Shown here one piece after another: positions 24,554-33,548 of a stretch of DNA of 64,000 bases. Every line of letters starts with the position of its first letter. Position 1 is the stretch's first letter. The stretch covers positions 1 through 64,000 of the forward strand of contig VMTE01000030.1 of assembly GCA_013791775.1 (NCBI GenBank), given 5' to 3'. Under the pieces are notes generated by a model. The model made no database searches. It was not told the DNA's origin and saw only the letters and a list, made by a program, of their open reading frames with translations. A program made the translations under genes and the position numbers. Source of the stretch: Hyphomonas sp. (lineage in GTDB: Bacteria > Pseudomonadota > Alphaproteobacteria > Caulobacterales > Hyphomonadaceae).

Positions 24554-25840
24554 ATGGGCGGTGTTGGCGTCATTGACCGGTTCCTGCAGGTCTTCACCTC
24601 CTACATCGACAGCGGCTTCGGCCTGCTCGGCGGCGACGTCGCCTTCCTGGCAACGACCCTGATCGTCATCGACGTGACGCTCGCTGCGCTCTTCTGGGCC
24701 TGGGGCGCCGACGACGACATCCTCGCCCGGCTCATCAAGAAAACGCTCTTCGTCGGCGTCTTCGCCTACATCATCGGCAACTGGAACGCGCTCGCCCGCA
24801 TCGTTTTCGAAAGCTTCGCCGGGCTTGGCCTCATCGCTTCGGGCGGCAGCCTTAGCCCCGGCGAGCTGCTTCAGCCCGGCCGCATCGCAGAGATCGGCCT
24901 TGATGCGGGCCGTCCGATTCTCGCGTCGATTTCCGATCTGATGGGCTTTGTCTCCTTCTTCGAGAATTTCCTCCAGATCATCATCCTGCTTTTCGCCTGG
25001 CTGGTCGTTCTCCTGTCCTTCTTCATTCTGGCGATCCAGCTCTTCGTCACGCTGATCGAGTTCAAGCTCGCCACGCTGGCCGGCTTCATCCTCGTACCCT
25101 TCGGCCTGTTCAACAAAACCGCCTTCATGGCTGAACGCGTGTTGGGGCTGGTGATCTCGTCCGGGGTCAAGGTCCTGGTGCTCGCCGTGATCGTCGGCAT
25201 CGGCTCGACCATCTTTGGCGAGTTCACCGCGGGGTTCACGGGTGAGCCGACCATTGAAGACGCCATGGCAATCGTTCTCGCCGCGCTTTCCATGCTCGCG
25301 CTCGGCATCTTCGGTCCGGGCATCGCCAACGGCATCGTTTCGGGCGGCCCGCAACTCGGCGCAGGCGCTGCGGTTGGCGCAGGTCTCGCCGCCGGCGGGC
25401 TTGCTGTCGGCGGGGTCGCTGGCGCCCGGATGGCCGTCGGAACAGTCGGCGCCGGAGCGCGCGGCGCGGCGGCAGTCGCTGGTGGCGCCTCGACCGCCTA
25501 CAGCATGGGAAACGCTGCCGCTGGCGGCGGCGCCTCCGGTGTCGCCGCCGGTCTCTCTAGCGTTGGAAAAGCGGGCGTCAGCGCCGCAACGAACCCGCTT
25601 CGCCGTTCCATGAGCGAAAGCTACCGCTCAGGTTCGCGCGCAGCCTTCGAAGCGACCGGCGGCAAGTTCAGTAACAGCCCCGACGTCTCGCCCTCAGCCA
25701 GTGGCGTACCGCCAGCCTGGGCGCGGCGCATGAAACAACAGCAAACCCTTCACCACGGCGCCGCCGTCGCAGCTCATGCCGTTCGCTCTGGCGACCATGG
25801 TGGCGGCGGGACCGCCGTCAGCCTTTCGGAGAAATCATGA
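24554..25840 (+). CDS. trbL: TrbL (VirB6-like channel protein)
   Basis: A 428-residue polytopic membrane protein with five to six transmembrane helices between residues 25 and 270 (FLATTLIVIDVTLAALFWAW; IILLFAWLVVLLSFFILAIQLF; MAIVLAALSMLALGIFGPG). A long Gly/Ala-rich segment (about 275-345) and a hydrophilic tail follow. It forms the inner-membrane core with TrbE and TrbD. Its stop overlaps trbF by ATGA at 25837. Confidence 0.94.
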   Translation: MGGVGVIDRFLQVFTSYIDSGFGLLGGDVAFLATTLIVIDVTLAALFWAWGADDDILARLIKKTLFVGVFAYIIGNWNALARIVFESFAGLGLIASGGSLSPGELLQPGRIAEIGLDAGRPILASISDLMGFVSFFENFLQIIILLFAWLVVLLSFFILAIQLFVTLIEFKLATLAGFILVPFGLFNKTAFMAERVLGLVISSGVKVLVLAVIVGIGSTIFGEFTAGFTGEPTIEDAMAIVLAALSMLALGIFGPGIANGIVSGGPQLGAGAAVGAGLAAGGLAVGGVAGARMAVGTVGAGARGAAAVAGGASTAYSMGNAAAGGGASGVAAGLSSVGKAGVSAATNPLRRSMSESYRSGSRAAFEATGGKFSNSPDVSPSASGVPPAWARRMKQQQTLHHGAAVAAHAVRSGDHGGGGTAVSLSEKS

Positions 25841-26523
25841 TGTTCCGTCGTCCAAGCGTTCGCTATTCCAAGACCCCAGAGCCCGTCACGCCCTATCAGA
25901 AAGCCGCACAGGTCTGGGACGAACGCATCGGGTCCGCCCGCGTGCAAGCCAGGAACTGGCGACTGATGGCGTTCGGCTCTTTGCTGCTCTCAGGCGGGCT
26001 CAGCGCCGCGCTTGTCTGGCAGTCCACACAAGGGACGATCACGCCCTATGTTGTCGAGGTGGACAGGCTTGGCGCGGCGCAAGCCGTGACGCCTGCCACC
26101 GCCGACTTCCGACCGACCGATCCGCAGATCGCTTACCACCTCTCGCGCTTCATCGAGAATGTGCGCCAAATCCCGGCCGATCCGATCGTGCTGCGCCAGA
26201 ACTGGCTGCACGCTTACGACTTCACGACCGACAAGGGCGCGCTGGCGCTCAACGACTACGCCCGGGTGAACGATCCCTTCGCCAAGGTCGGCGACACGCA
26301 GATCTCGGTCGAAGTCTCCAGCGTTATCCGCGCCTCCGAGAGCAGCTTCCGCATCGCCTGGATCGAGCGCCGCTACGCCAACGGACAACTCGCCGCAACG
26401 GAACGTTGGACCGCCATTCTCACCATCGTTCTGCAACAGCCGCGCGATGCCGAGCGCCTGCGCAAAAACCCGCTCGGCATCTTTGTCAACGCCATCAACT
26501 GGTCCCGGGAGTCCGCCCAATGA
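25837..26523 (+). CDS. trbF: TrbF (VirB8-like)
   Basis: A 228-residue bitopic protein: cytoplasmic N-terminus with TPYQKAAQVWDERIGSARVQARNWR, one transmembrane segment (LMAFGSLLLSGGLSAALVW), and a periplasmic NTF2-like VirB8 fold (PYVVEVDRLGAAQAV, RQNWLHAYDFTT, RTAWIER-like RIAWIERRYANGQ). It is the assembly hub of the channel. It overlaps trbL and trbG by 4 bp each. Confidence 0.95.
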   Translation: MMFRRPSVRYSKTPEPVTPYQKAAQVWDERIGSARVQARNWRLMAFGSLLLSGGLSAALVWQSTQGTITPYVVEVDRLGAAQAVTPATADFRPTDPQIAYHLSRFIENVRQIPADPIVLRQNWLHAYDFTTDKGALALNDYARVNDPFAKVGDTQISVEVSSVIRASESSFRIAWIERRYANGQLAATERWTAILTIVLQQPRDAERLRKNPLGIFVNAINWSRESAQ

Positions 26524-27557
26524 TAAAGACACTTCGCCTGAACAAAGCCTCCATGACGGTCCTCCTCGCCGCGACCACTCTCTCGGGATGCGCGACCTTC
26601 AAACCGCCGGAGATCGCTTACGACACCCCTCCGATCGAAGCGAAGCTTCTTCCGGAACCGGAGAGTCCGGTGCGGATCGTCGAGCGCACCAGCCCACTGC
26701 CGCTGCCTGGTCAACTCAAGCCGATCAATGGGGGAGACCGAGCGCCGGAATCTGCCGGTCCCGCTGAGCGGGTGAACGAGGCGAACGCCGCCGCCCGGAT
26801 GGAGCCGGTACGAGACGGCTTCATCAACGCCGTACAACTCTATCCCTACACCGAGGGCGCGCTCTATCAGGTCTACGCATCGCCGGGGCAGATCACCGAT
26901 ATCGCCCTGCAGCCCGGAGAGAGCCTTGTTGGCTCCGGACCGATCGCGGCCGGCGACACGGCGCGCTGGATCATCGGCAACACCCAGAGCGGTTCAGGGG
27001 ATGATCAGCGCATCCATATTCTGGTCAAACCGACGCGGCCTGATCTTCAGACCAACCTCGTCATCAATACGGATCGGCGGACTTATCATCTCGAACTGAG
27101 AGCGAACCCGTCCGCCTACATGGCGTCCGTCTCGTGGACCTATGCCGAGGATGCCTTGATCGCGCTCAGGCGGCGCAACGCCGAGGCGGAAGCAGCCTTG
27201 CCGATCGGACGTGACGTGGTCCTCGACTCCTTGCGCTTCCGCTATCGGATCGAGGGCGACCGCGCGCCCTGGCGGCCGCTTCGCGCTTTCGATGATGGGC
27301 GGCAGGTCTTCATCGAGTTCCCGCGCGGGATCGGACAGGGGGAAATGCCGCCGCTCTTCGTTATCGGTCCGGAAGGCGAAGGCCAGCTCGTCAACTATCG
27401 CATCGCCCGCAACTACATGATCGTCGATCGGCTCTTCGCCGCCGCCGAACTGCGTCTCGGCGACAGGCAGAAACGCGTGCGGATCGTCCGCACCGACGGG
27501 GTGAGCCGCAACGCCCCTACCGCGTCACGCCCCGGCGCCGTGGGGCCACGCAAATGA
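26520..27557 (+). CDS. trbG: TrbG (VirB9-like lipoprotein)
   Basis: A 345-residue VirB9-family protein of the outer-membrane core. The N-terminus ends in a lipobox (AATTLSGC, Cys24), so it is probably lipidated. The N-terminal beta domain has YPYTEGALYQVYASPGQITDIALQPGE. The C-terminal domain has YRIEGDRAPWRPLRAFDDGRQVFIEFP in parts and VNYRIARNYMIVDRLFAAAELRLG. The ATG at 26520 overlaps the trbF stop; trbI overlaps its 3' end. Confidence 0.95.
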   Translation: MIKTLRLNKASMTVLLAATTLSGCATFKPPEIAYDTPPIEAKLLPEPESPVRIVERTSPLPLPGQLKPINGGDRAPESAGPAERVNEANAAARMEPVRDGFINAVQLYPYTEGALYQVYASPGQITDIALQPGESLVGSGPIAAGDTARWIIGNTQSGSGDDQRIHILVKPTRPDLQTNLVINTDRRTYHLELRANPSAYMASVSWTYAEDALIALRRRNAEAEAALPIGRDVVLDSLRFRYRIEGDRAPWRPLRAFDDGRQVFIEFPRGIGQGEMPPLFVIGPEGEGQLVNYRIARNYMIVDRLFAAAELRLGDRQKRVRIVRTDGVSRNAPTASRPGAVGPRK

Positions 27558-28732
27558 GCGACGATAGAGAATCCCGTGAGGACAAAGAGATTGCCGCCTC
27601 TTTGCGGCTGCGCGCCGATCCGCCAACGGTCATGCGTCTCTCGCGCCGCACGCTGACGGTGCTTGGCGCGGTCGGAGGCCTCGGTCTCGGTGCCATCCTG
27701 ATTGTGGCTCTGCAAGATCGCAAACCGGCCGATGGACCGCCGGAACTCTATTCGACCGAGCGAATCCAGGCAGCCGAAGGTCTGTCGCGCCTTCCGACCG
27801 ACTACACAAACATACCCCAACTTGGGCCGCCACTGCCCGGGGAGCTCGGGCGGCCGATCCTGTCAGCTCAACAACGCGGTCAGCCCGTGCCGGCGGTCGT
27901 CGCTGCGCCTGCCGTCGATCCTGACGAACAGCGCCGGTCGCAGGAGTTGGAGGCAGCCCGGCTCAGCCGACTTTTCGCTGAAGCCACGACCACCATCGAT
28001 GACCAGCCTCAAACTTCGTCGGCGGTCGGTCCTTTACAATCCGGCGCCGGATCCTTCTTTCCCGCGAGCGTAACAAGCGCAGCACCAGATGCCACGGACA
28101 GACGGGAAGCCTTCCTTGACGAACCCATTGATCGACGCACGACAAGCAACGACCGGCTCACCGATCCGCCAAGCCCCTATGTGGTCCAGGCCGGTGCGGT
28201 CATTCCGGCGGCGCTGGTCACGGGTCTGCGCTCGGACCTTCCCGGTCAGATCACCGCGCAGGTGACATCCAATGTCTATGACAGCCCGACCGGTCGCTTC
28301 CTGCTGATCCCGCAAGGCGCGCGCCTCATCGGTGAATACGATAGCCGCGTCGCTTTCGGCCAAAGCCGCGTGCTGCTGGCCTGGACACGGCTGATTCTGC
28401 CCAATGGGCGCTCTATCGTTCTCGAACGCCAGCCCGGCGCCGACGAGGCCGGCTATGCCGGCCTCGAAGACGGCGTCAACAACCACTGGGGACGGCTGTT
28501 CATGGCGGCCGGGCTCGCCACTGTCCTGAATATCGGTGTGGAGCTTGGCGCCGATGATGACGACGACATCGCCCGCGCCATTCGCGAAGGAACGCAGGAC
28601 ACGATCGGCCGCGCCGGTGAGGAGGTTGTTCGTCGTCAGCTTTCCATCCCGCCGACCTTGACCATTCGCCCCGGATTCCCAGTGCGCGTGATGGTCACGC
28701 GCGACCTCATCCTCGAACCCTATCGGAATTGA
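27554..28732 (+). CDS. trbI: TrbI (VirB10-like)
   Basis: A 392-residue VirB10-family protein that spans both membranes. One N-terminal transmembrane segment (RTLTVLGAVGGLGLGAILIVAL) precedes a Pro-rich periplasmic region. The conserved C-terminal beta-barrel starts with YVVQAGAVIPAALVTGLRSDLPGQITAQV in parts and continues LLIPQGARLIGEYDSRVAFGQSRVLLAWTRL. It ends with FPVRVMVTRDLILEPYR. It closes the trb gene set apart from the DUF2274 gene. Confidence 0.96.
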   Translation: MSDDRESREDKEIAASLRLRADPPTVMRLSRRTLTVLGAVGGLGLGAILIVALQDRKPADGPPELYSTERIQAAEGLSRLPTDYTNIPQLGPPLPGELGRPILSAQQRGQPVPAVVAAPAVDPDEQRRSQELEAARLSRLFAEATTTIDDQPQTSSAVGPLQSGAGSFFPASVTSAAPDATDRREAFLDEPIDRRTTSNDRLTDPPSPYVVQAGAVIPAALVTGLRSDLPGQITAQVTSNVYDSPTGRFLLIPQGARLIGEYDSRVAFGQSRVLLAWTRLILPNGRSIVLERQPGADEAGYAGLEDGVNNHWGRLFMAAGLATVLNIGVELGADDDDDIARAIREGTQDTIGRAGEEVVRRQLSIPPTLTIRPGFPVRVMVTRDLILEPYRN

Positions 28733-28735
28733 CCC

Positions 28736-28996
28736 ATGACCAAATTGAAACTCGGCGCCATCCCAGACGATAAACCTGTCAAATTGAGTATTGAACTTCC
28801 CGCCGATGTGCATCGCGATCTTGTTGCCTATGCTGACGTGCTGGCCCGTGAGACCGGACAGAAGAACGAAGCCGCAAAGCTTATCGCACCTATGTTGGCG
28901 CGGTTCATGGCGACAGATCGTGGTTTCTCGAAATCTCGAAAAAGTGGCCGGTCGCCTTACTCCCCCCGGTCAACGTCGGAACCACAAATCACCTGA
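28736..28996 (+). CDS. DUF2274 domain-containing protein
   Basis: An 86-residue DUF2274 protein: MTKLKLGAIPDDKPVKLSIELPADVHRDLVAYADVLAR in parts, then KLIAPMLARFMATDRGF. It resembles ribbon-helix-helix proteins (VKLSIELP strand) and regularly follows trbI in alphaproteobacterial elements. A DNA-binding role in control of the trb operon is plausible but unproven. It is the last backbone gene before the cargo. Confidence 0.9.
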   Translation: MTKLKLGAIPDDKPVKLSIELPADVHRDLVAYADVLARETGQKNEAAKLIAPMLARFMATDRGFSKSRKSGRSPYSPRSTSEPQIT

Positions 28997-29510
28997 TGTC
29001 CGAAGCTTCATCATCACGGCCATCCAGGCATCGAGCGTTCAATCACCAAAAAAGCTTCGCCTTCCGGTGGCTACCGCCTGTGAGGAACCTGGCGGGAGGG
29101 CTGGATCGCCAGCTGTCAATGTCCTGTTGAGTATAGCTGTCTTTGTGGGAAGAAAGCAGGGTGGCAGTCGTCGCGATGCGCACAGTTGCCTCCGCCTTGC
29201 GCAATTTCGATATGATTTCTTCAGGCCGAAATCGCTTTACCTCCATGAATGCAGCCAGGTGATTCTTTGTTCGTGGCCGCGTCCAAAAGGATCGGGTCAG
29301 TGCGCGCATTCTGATGCATGTCCATGTGGTGTTCCTCCGGCGAAGTTGACGTGTCGGAACATCAGTCTCCTTCGGCATCGCCCAATGGACAACCTATTGA
29401 AAATTCAAATCCAGGCGCAAAGAACGAGGTGTGGAATCTGTCCAATACTCTGGATGCGGCTTCGAAGCAGAAAAAGTGGCCGAACTCGCCCCAAAATCAG
29501 ACCTGATTGT
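28997..29510. other. Junction region between trb operon and alkT
   Basis: The 514-bp gap contains the IS scraps at 29160-29325 and a short rightward frame (29342-29506, VSEHQSPSASPNGQ...) with no recognisable match. No intact gene is supported. Composition shifts here from about 63% GC backbone style to the lower-GC alk cargo by eye. Confidence 0.5.
29160..29325 (-). mobile_element. Insertion-sequence scraps at the backbone/cargo junction
   Basis: Two short minus-strand transposase-like peptide starts overlap here. MEVKRFRPEEIISKLRKAEA (from 29246) resembles the OrfA N-terminus of IS3-family elements. MDMHQNARTDPILL (from 29325) resembles the start of IS481-family transposases. Each is cut after a few dozen codons. 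They mark the junction between the trb backbone and the alk cargo. Confidence 0.5.
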
Positions 29511-29513
29511 GGA

Positions 29514-30695
29514 TTATTGAGTGTCAACTGGAATGCGCGGAGAAATCGCTCTCGCAAGGGCGCTCTGACGATTGGGAAGGTTTACGATCTCGGCTGCGAT
29601 AAGACGTTCGCCGCATTTCAGATGCGTTTCCAAAGTTGGTGGATGCTGAGAAGCATCGCTGCGAACCAGATCGTAACCGGACGATATTCCGACCGCCTGA
29701 ACCTTCATGTCTTTGAGATCGGACCAGAACCGTGGGGGAACTGGGGTAGGACGTTCTTTGTTGCAAATGGCCGCTGCCGCAATCTGGGCCTGCGTGGTTG
29801 CATTGTGAATGGTTTCGATACGCAGTTTTCCGGATGCGAATTCGTTTTCACCGCGGGCACAATCTCCGATTGCAAATATTTCGGAGTCAGATGTCCGCAT
29901 GTCCTGATCGACGCAGATACCATTGTCACATTCCAGGCCCGCGGCTTCGGCAAGCGCAATATTGGGTGTTGCACCAATCCCCGCCAACACGAGATCGGTC
30001 TTTATTTGGGATCCATCGCCAAGATGGATCGAGGAAACGCGGCGATCAGCGGCGCCGAACCTCTCAATCTTCTGATTGAAGAGAAACTGAACACCGGCAT
30101 CTTTCAGCTTCTGAGTAACGAAATTGGTTGTTGCGGGTGAGGCAACGCGGGCCATGGCGCGAGCGGCGGCCTCGACAACAGTGACGGTTCTCCCAAGATT
30201 GACCGCGGCAGAGGCCACTTCGAGCCCGATAACACCGGCGCCAATGATTGCAACGTCGCGACAGCCAGGATCGCTCAAGGCTTGGCGAAGCCTTGCCGAA
30301 TCGCCCAGGTCTCTCAGATAGTGGATCCCTTTCAGGTTCGCGCCCTTCGCATTAAGACGACGCGGCGATGCCCCTGTGGCAAGGATCAAGGTATTGAATT
30401 TCATCGTCTTCCCGTCCGCAAAGTGGATTCTACGCTTATTCCTATCAATCTTGACGACCTTGCGCGCCCGCATCAGGTCGATGCGATTGTCTTCGTAGAA
30501 TGAAAGAGGACGTATCAGAGTTGGCTGCGGTCTATCCGGTCCCTGCAGCCACGCCTTGGACAGAGGCGGGCGCTGATAAGGCAGCGACACCTCATCGCCA
30601 ATAAGTTTTATCGCACCTTCGTAGCCATTCATGCGCAAGGTTGCGGCAGCATTTGTTCCGGCCGCTCCATTGCCGATAATCACAGTTGTGTTCAT
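29514..30695 (-). CDS. alkT: AlkT, rubredoxin-NAD(+) reductase
   Basis: A 393-residue FAD/NAD(P)-dependent reductase that moves electrons from NADH to rubredoxin AlkG for alkane hydroxylation. The N-terminal FAD site is TVIIGNGAAGTNAAATLR (residues about 4-21). The motif ILATGASPRRL follows, then the second dinucleotide fold VAIIGAGVIGLEVASAAVNLG near 147-167 and the FAD motif IFAIGDCARG near 270. The Pseudomonas OCT-plasmid AlkT is 385 residues. It lies 30 bp after alkS on the same strand, matching the known alkST order. It could in principle serve ferredoxins too, but the alk context decides. Confidence 0.9.
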   Translation of the reverse strand: MNTTVIIGNGAAGTNAAATLRMNGYEGAIKLIGDEVSLPYQRPPLSKAWLQGPDRPQPTLIRPLSFYEDNRIDLMRARKVVKIDRNKRRIHFADGKTMKFNTLILATGASPRRLNAKGANLKGIHYLRDLGDSARLRQALSDPGCRDVAIIGAGVIGLEVASAAVNLGRTVTVVEAAARAMARVASPATTNFVTQKLKDAGVQFLFNQKIERFGAADRRVSSIHLGDGSQIKTDLVLAGIGATPNIALAEAAGLECDNGICVDQDMRTSDSEIFAIGDCARGENEFASGKLRIETIHNATTQAQIAAAAICNKERPTPVPPRFWSDLKDMKVQAVGISSGYDLVRSDASQHPPTLETHLKCGERLIAAEIVNLPNRQSALARAISPRIPVDTQ

Positions 30696-30725
30696 GTTTC
30701 TTTCCTCCCCGGGTTTACCGATTGT

Positions 30726-33341
30726 TTAGATGAGGCTAAGCGAGCGCGCAGCCATTACTGCCTCGGTGCGATTGGCGACGTTTAGACCACGCAAAATTTT
30801 TCTGAAATGCCACTTCACGGTGTCTTCCGTGACATGCATGCGCACTGCAATTTCCTTGTTGCTCAGCCCAAGTGCGGCATGTTGCAGGACGATTACCTGC
30901 TTCTGACTTATGGGGGCCGATCTATATGCAAAGGGGCGTTCAGTAATCTGCACATCATGCGCAGGTACTTTGGTCCTGGCGACCTGAGTTGTCCGTTGAT
31001 CCAAGAACGCTTTCGCCGCTGGACTGATGACACGCAGAAAATGCCGCCTGTTTATCAAGGACCTGAAAGCGCCCAGTTGTTGTGCCTTCAGATCGGCATC
31101 GGCGATTCTTTTCAGCGCCTGCTTTTTTTCGCCCATCAGATAAATTGCAGTCGCAAGCGTATATTGCGCCCTGATTTCTCCGCGTTGGTCTCGGACGGCG
31201 GAAAAGTTGGAAAGGGCTTTTCGAGCGTGCATCTCGGCCAGGCCCAGTTTGCCGTCTCGCAGAAATCTTGAGGCTTCTAGCAAGGCGATTTCCGCCTGGA
31301 TGGCGCGATTCTGGTTTGGCAGAAACAGCAGGTCTTCGTCGGACGGAAGCGGCTCGGTCGAGAGCGGAGTGCTGGTTCGGGTTCCCATAGCAAAGACTTC
31401 GGAGCCCAATCGCACCAGAATGCCCAGCCGCTTCAGACCGCGATCCTTTGCCATCAGGCGGCAACGTTCAAGCAACAAGAACGCCTGCAATGTGTCACCC
31501 TGGCGAATATAGATCTCGGCCGCGCTTCGGACGGTGTTCCACACCACATCCGTCACCCCGAATTCCAGCGCAAAATCCAGAGCCTCTTGCACAAGACGCT
31601 CATCGGGTGTGATCGACTCTTCTTCTGTTTGGACCTGAAGCTCGAAGGCCGCGAGCATTCCTTTGATAAAGGGTGTGCGCTCATGGGCGACGTTTTCGTT
31701 TTTCTGTGCGCGACGAATCTCGCTGCGCGCGCCATAGATGTCGCCATTGAGCAGCTTAGCCAGAATCCCAGCAGCAGCAAGCCAGCCAAACGCATAACGG
31801 TGACGGACCGCGCCGCTCACGACCGTGGCGGAGGCTATTTGATCTGAAAGGGCAGCAAACTGCCTGCCGGAAGCGGCGATGAATGCTCTGCACGTCTGTG
31901 CCGCGGCATGGCCGACAGGATTGGCCGACCCATAGGTATCAACCCAGGCCGCGCATCTTTCATCGCTTTCTTTCAATTCATCGTGGGTGGCAAGACCGAT
32001 GGCATGCACCAGTTTCCCCCAGCCATTCGAATCTTCCTCCTCCGAAGGTGCGGAAACCCTCTGGTCGTTCAGCCTGGAAAGCACATCCTGTGCTTCCTGT
32101 GCGCGTTGACTGAAGTACAGCACCCAAGCATATCCGATAGCCAAGGATGGCATCTGAAGCAGTTTGGCTCTGGGAATGCCCGTGAACCAGATCGTCAAGG
32201 CCTCAATCTCTCCTTGTCTCAGGGCTAGATCGAACAGAGCTTGATCAGTTAGCCGTTTGGCCCAGTTGTGATCGTGTGCGCGAAGAGCAACATCCACGAC
32301 CAAACGGTACTCTTTTTTTCGCCAATGCCAGAATGCGATACGTTTTAGGAAATACGACCGACGCGATCCATTTGCTTCGATGAAACGATTGCGCAGGTAC
32401 TCTTTCAGGGCCCGGTTCATTTCATAGCATTTTGGTTTTTCAACGCTGGATATCAAAAGCCCGTGGCGCGATGCTAGTTCTGCCAATTTGCAACTGGAAT
32501 CGTTAATCTTGAACACATAATCGCTGCAGTCTGCCGTGATTTCCTCCAGCCAACTGGCGTTAATCAGGTGATCGAGGAGCGGCCGCGTAATCTGTGCCAG
32601 TACGTCGGTTTCGAAGTATGCCTGAACCTCTGAAAGGTCAGCGATCGCGTCGCCTGATGCTTTCGATTTGCCAGCCAGTGCGCATAGAAGCGGCCAACCA
32701 GCCGTCTTGTTGTATATCTTCGTCGCCCGGTCGGCTTCCAACGGTAGAATTGAACATGTCTCGTCAAGAGTGAAGCTTAACTCTCTTGGACCGATCGTAA
32801 CCACATGCGAAACTACCGACAGGGTGACCAACGTGCCCGGTTGGTGCCCGCTTACTACCAGTCGAACGGCTTCTGGCGTTTCCAGGGTGATCGTTTTCAG
32901 AAATCTCTGTGTGGCGGCAGAGTCAGAAACGCCGTCCAAGCAAATCATGACGGGTCTTTTCCAATCGAAAAGAAGGCGCAGTGCGATGATCTCTGGGCCG
33001 CGATCACCGGACGTGACGGGAAGGTCCGGTGGCGAAAGCATTGCGACAATCGCGGTTGCAATAAGGTCCGCTTCAGAGACGCTCTCTGGCCAGAACGACG
33101 ACAGGTCCAGATAGATACAATCGTCTCCTCGGTCGGCAGCCGATTGGGCGCACAAGGCGATCTGCACTGATTTGCCGAAGCCGCGAGGTGCCTGATAAAG
33201 GAGGCATTTCGCGCCGGGGTGTCCCGCAATATCCAGTCTGTCACGTCTCAGGCAGCCCTGAGTCAATTTCTTTTGACGGACATTCATGCGTTCCAGAAAA
33301 TCGTAGATGTCGTTCGGGATTGCGCTGGAGGTCTTAATCAT
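30726..33341 (-). CDS. alkS: AlkS, LuxR/MalT-type alkane-responsive activator
   Basis: An 871-residue STAND/MalT-class regulator. The P-loop APRGFGKS is at residues 51-58 of an ATPase domain. A long helical repeat region follows, then a C-terminal LuxR helix-turn-helix: QKQVIVLQHAALGLSNKEIAVRMHVTEDTVKWHFRKILRGL in parts. AlkS of the OCT plasmid (882 residues) activates the alkB promoter when medium-chain alkanes are present. Here it is divergent from alkB with a 207-bp gap holding a 20-bp palindrome. I chose the ATG at 33341, which has a strong GGAGGGAGGG ribosome site, over the start at 33383. Confidence 0.9.
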   Translation of the reverse strand: MIKTSSAIPNDIYDFLERMNVRQKKLTQGCLRRDRLDIAGHPGAKCLLYQAPRGFGKSVQIALCAQSAADRGDDCIYLDLSSFWPESVSEADLIATAIVAMLSPPDLPVTSGDRGPEIIALRLLFDWKRPVMICLDGVSDSAATQRFLKTITLETPEAVRLVVSGHQPGTLVTLSVVSHVVTIGPRELSFTLDETCSILPLEADRATKIYNKTAGWPLLCALAGKSKASGDAIADLSEVQAYFETDVLAQITRPLLDHLINASWLEEITADCSDYVFKINDSSCKLAELASRHGLLISSVEKPKCYEMNRALKEYLRNRFIEANGSRRSYFLKRIAFWHWRKKEYRLVVDVALRAHDHNWAKRLTDQALFDLALRQGEIEALTIWFTGIPRAKLLQMPSLAIGYAWVLYFSQRAQEAQDVLSRLNDQRVSAPSEEEDSNGWGKLVHAIGLATHDELKESDERCAAWVDTYGSANPVGHAAAQTCRAFIAASGRQFAALSDQIASATVVSGAVRHRYAFGWLAAAGILAKLLNGDIYGARSEIRRAQKNENVAHERTPFIKGMLAAFELQVQTEEESITPDERLVQEALDFALEFGVTDVVWNTVRSAAEIYIRQGDTLQAFLLLERCRLMAKDRGLKRLGILVRLGSEVFAMGTRTSTPLSTEPLPSDEDLLFLPNQNRAIQAEIALLEASRFLRDGKLGLAEMHARKALSNFSAVRDQRGEIRAQYTLATAIYLMGEKKQALKRIADADLKAQQLGAFRSLINRRHFLRVISPAAKAFLDQRTTQVARTKVPAHDVQITERPFAYRSAPISQKQVIVLQHAALGLSNKEIAVRMHVTEDTVKWHFRKILRGLNVANRTEAVMAARSLSLI

Positions 33342-33407
33342 CCCTCCCTCCCTGAAAGTGATGTATCGTAGGCGTGCCGACATCTTACCTAGCGCACAAA
33401 AACTCTA

Positions 33408-33427
33408 AACTACACGAACGTGTAGTT
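33408..33427. promoter_or_regulatory. 20-bp palindrome, candidate AlkS operator
   Basis: AACTACACG (33408-33416) and CGTGTAGTT (33419-33427) are perfect complements separated by AA. A 20-bp dyad is the usual size of a LuxR-type operator. It lies 67 bp before alkS and 122 bp before alkB. A weak -10-like TTAATT at 33454-33459 would put the site just upstream of the -35 region for alkB. Confidence 0.65.
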
Positions 33428-33548
33428 GTGGGGTGACCTGATTGAGAGGCAGCTTAATTCCAAGCGGCAAGAAGCAGCAAGTACGAAAAGGAGATGCTCT
33501 TCTGGCCAATACAGAAACTTACAACAGCCTTTTCCTTGGGAGTAGACT

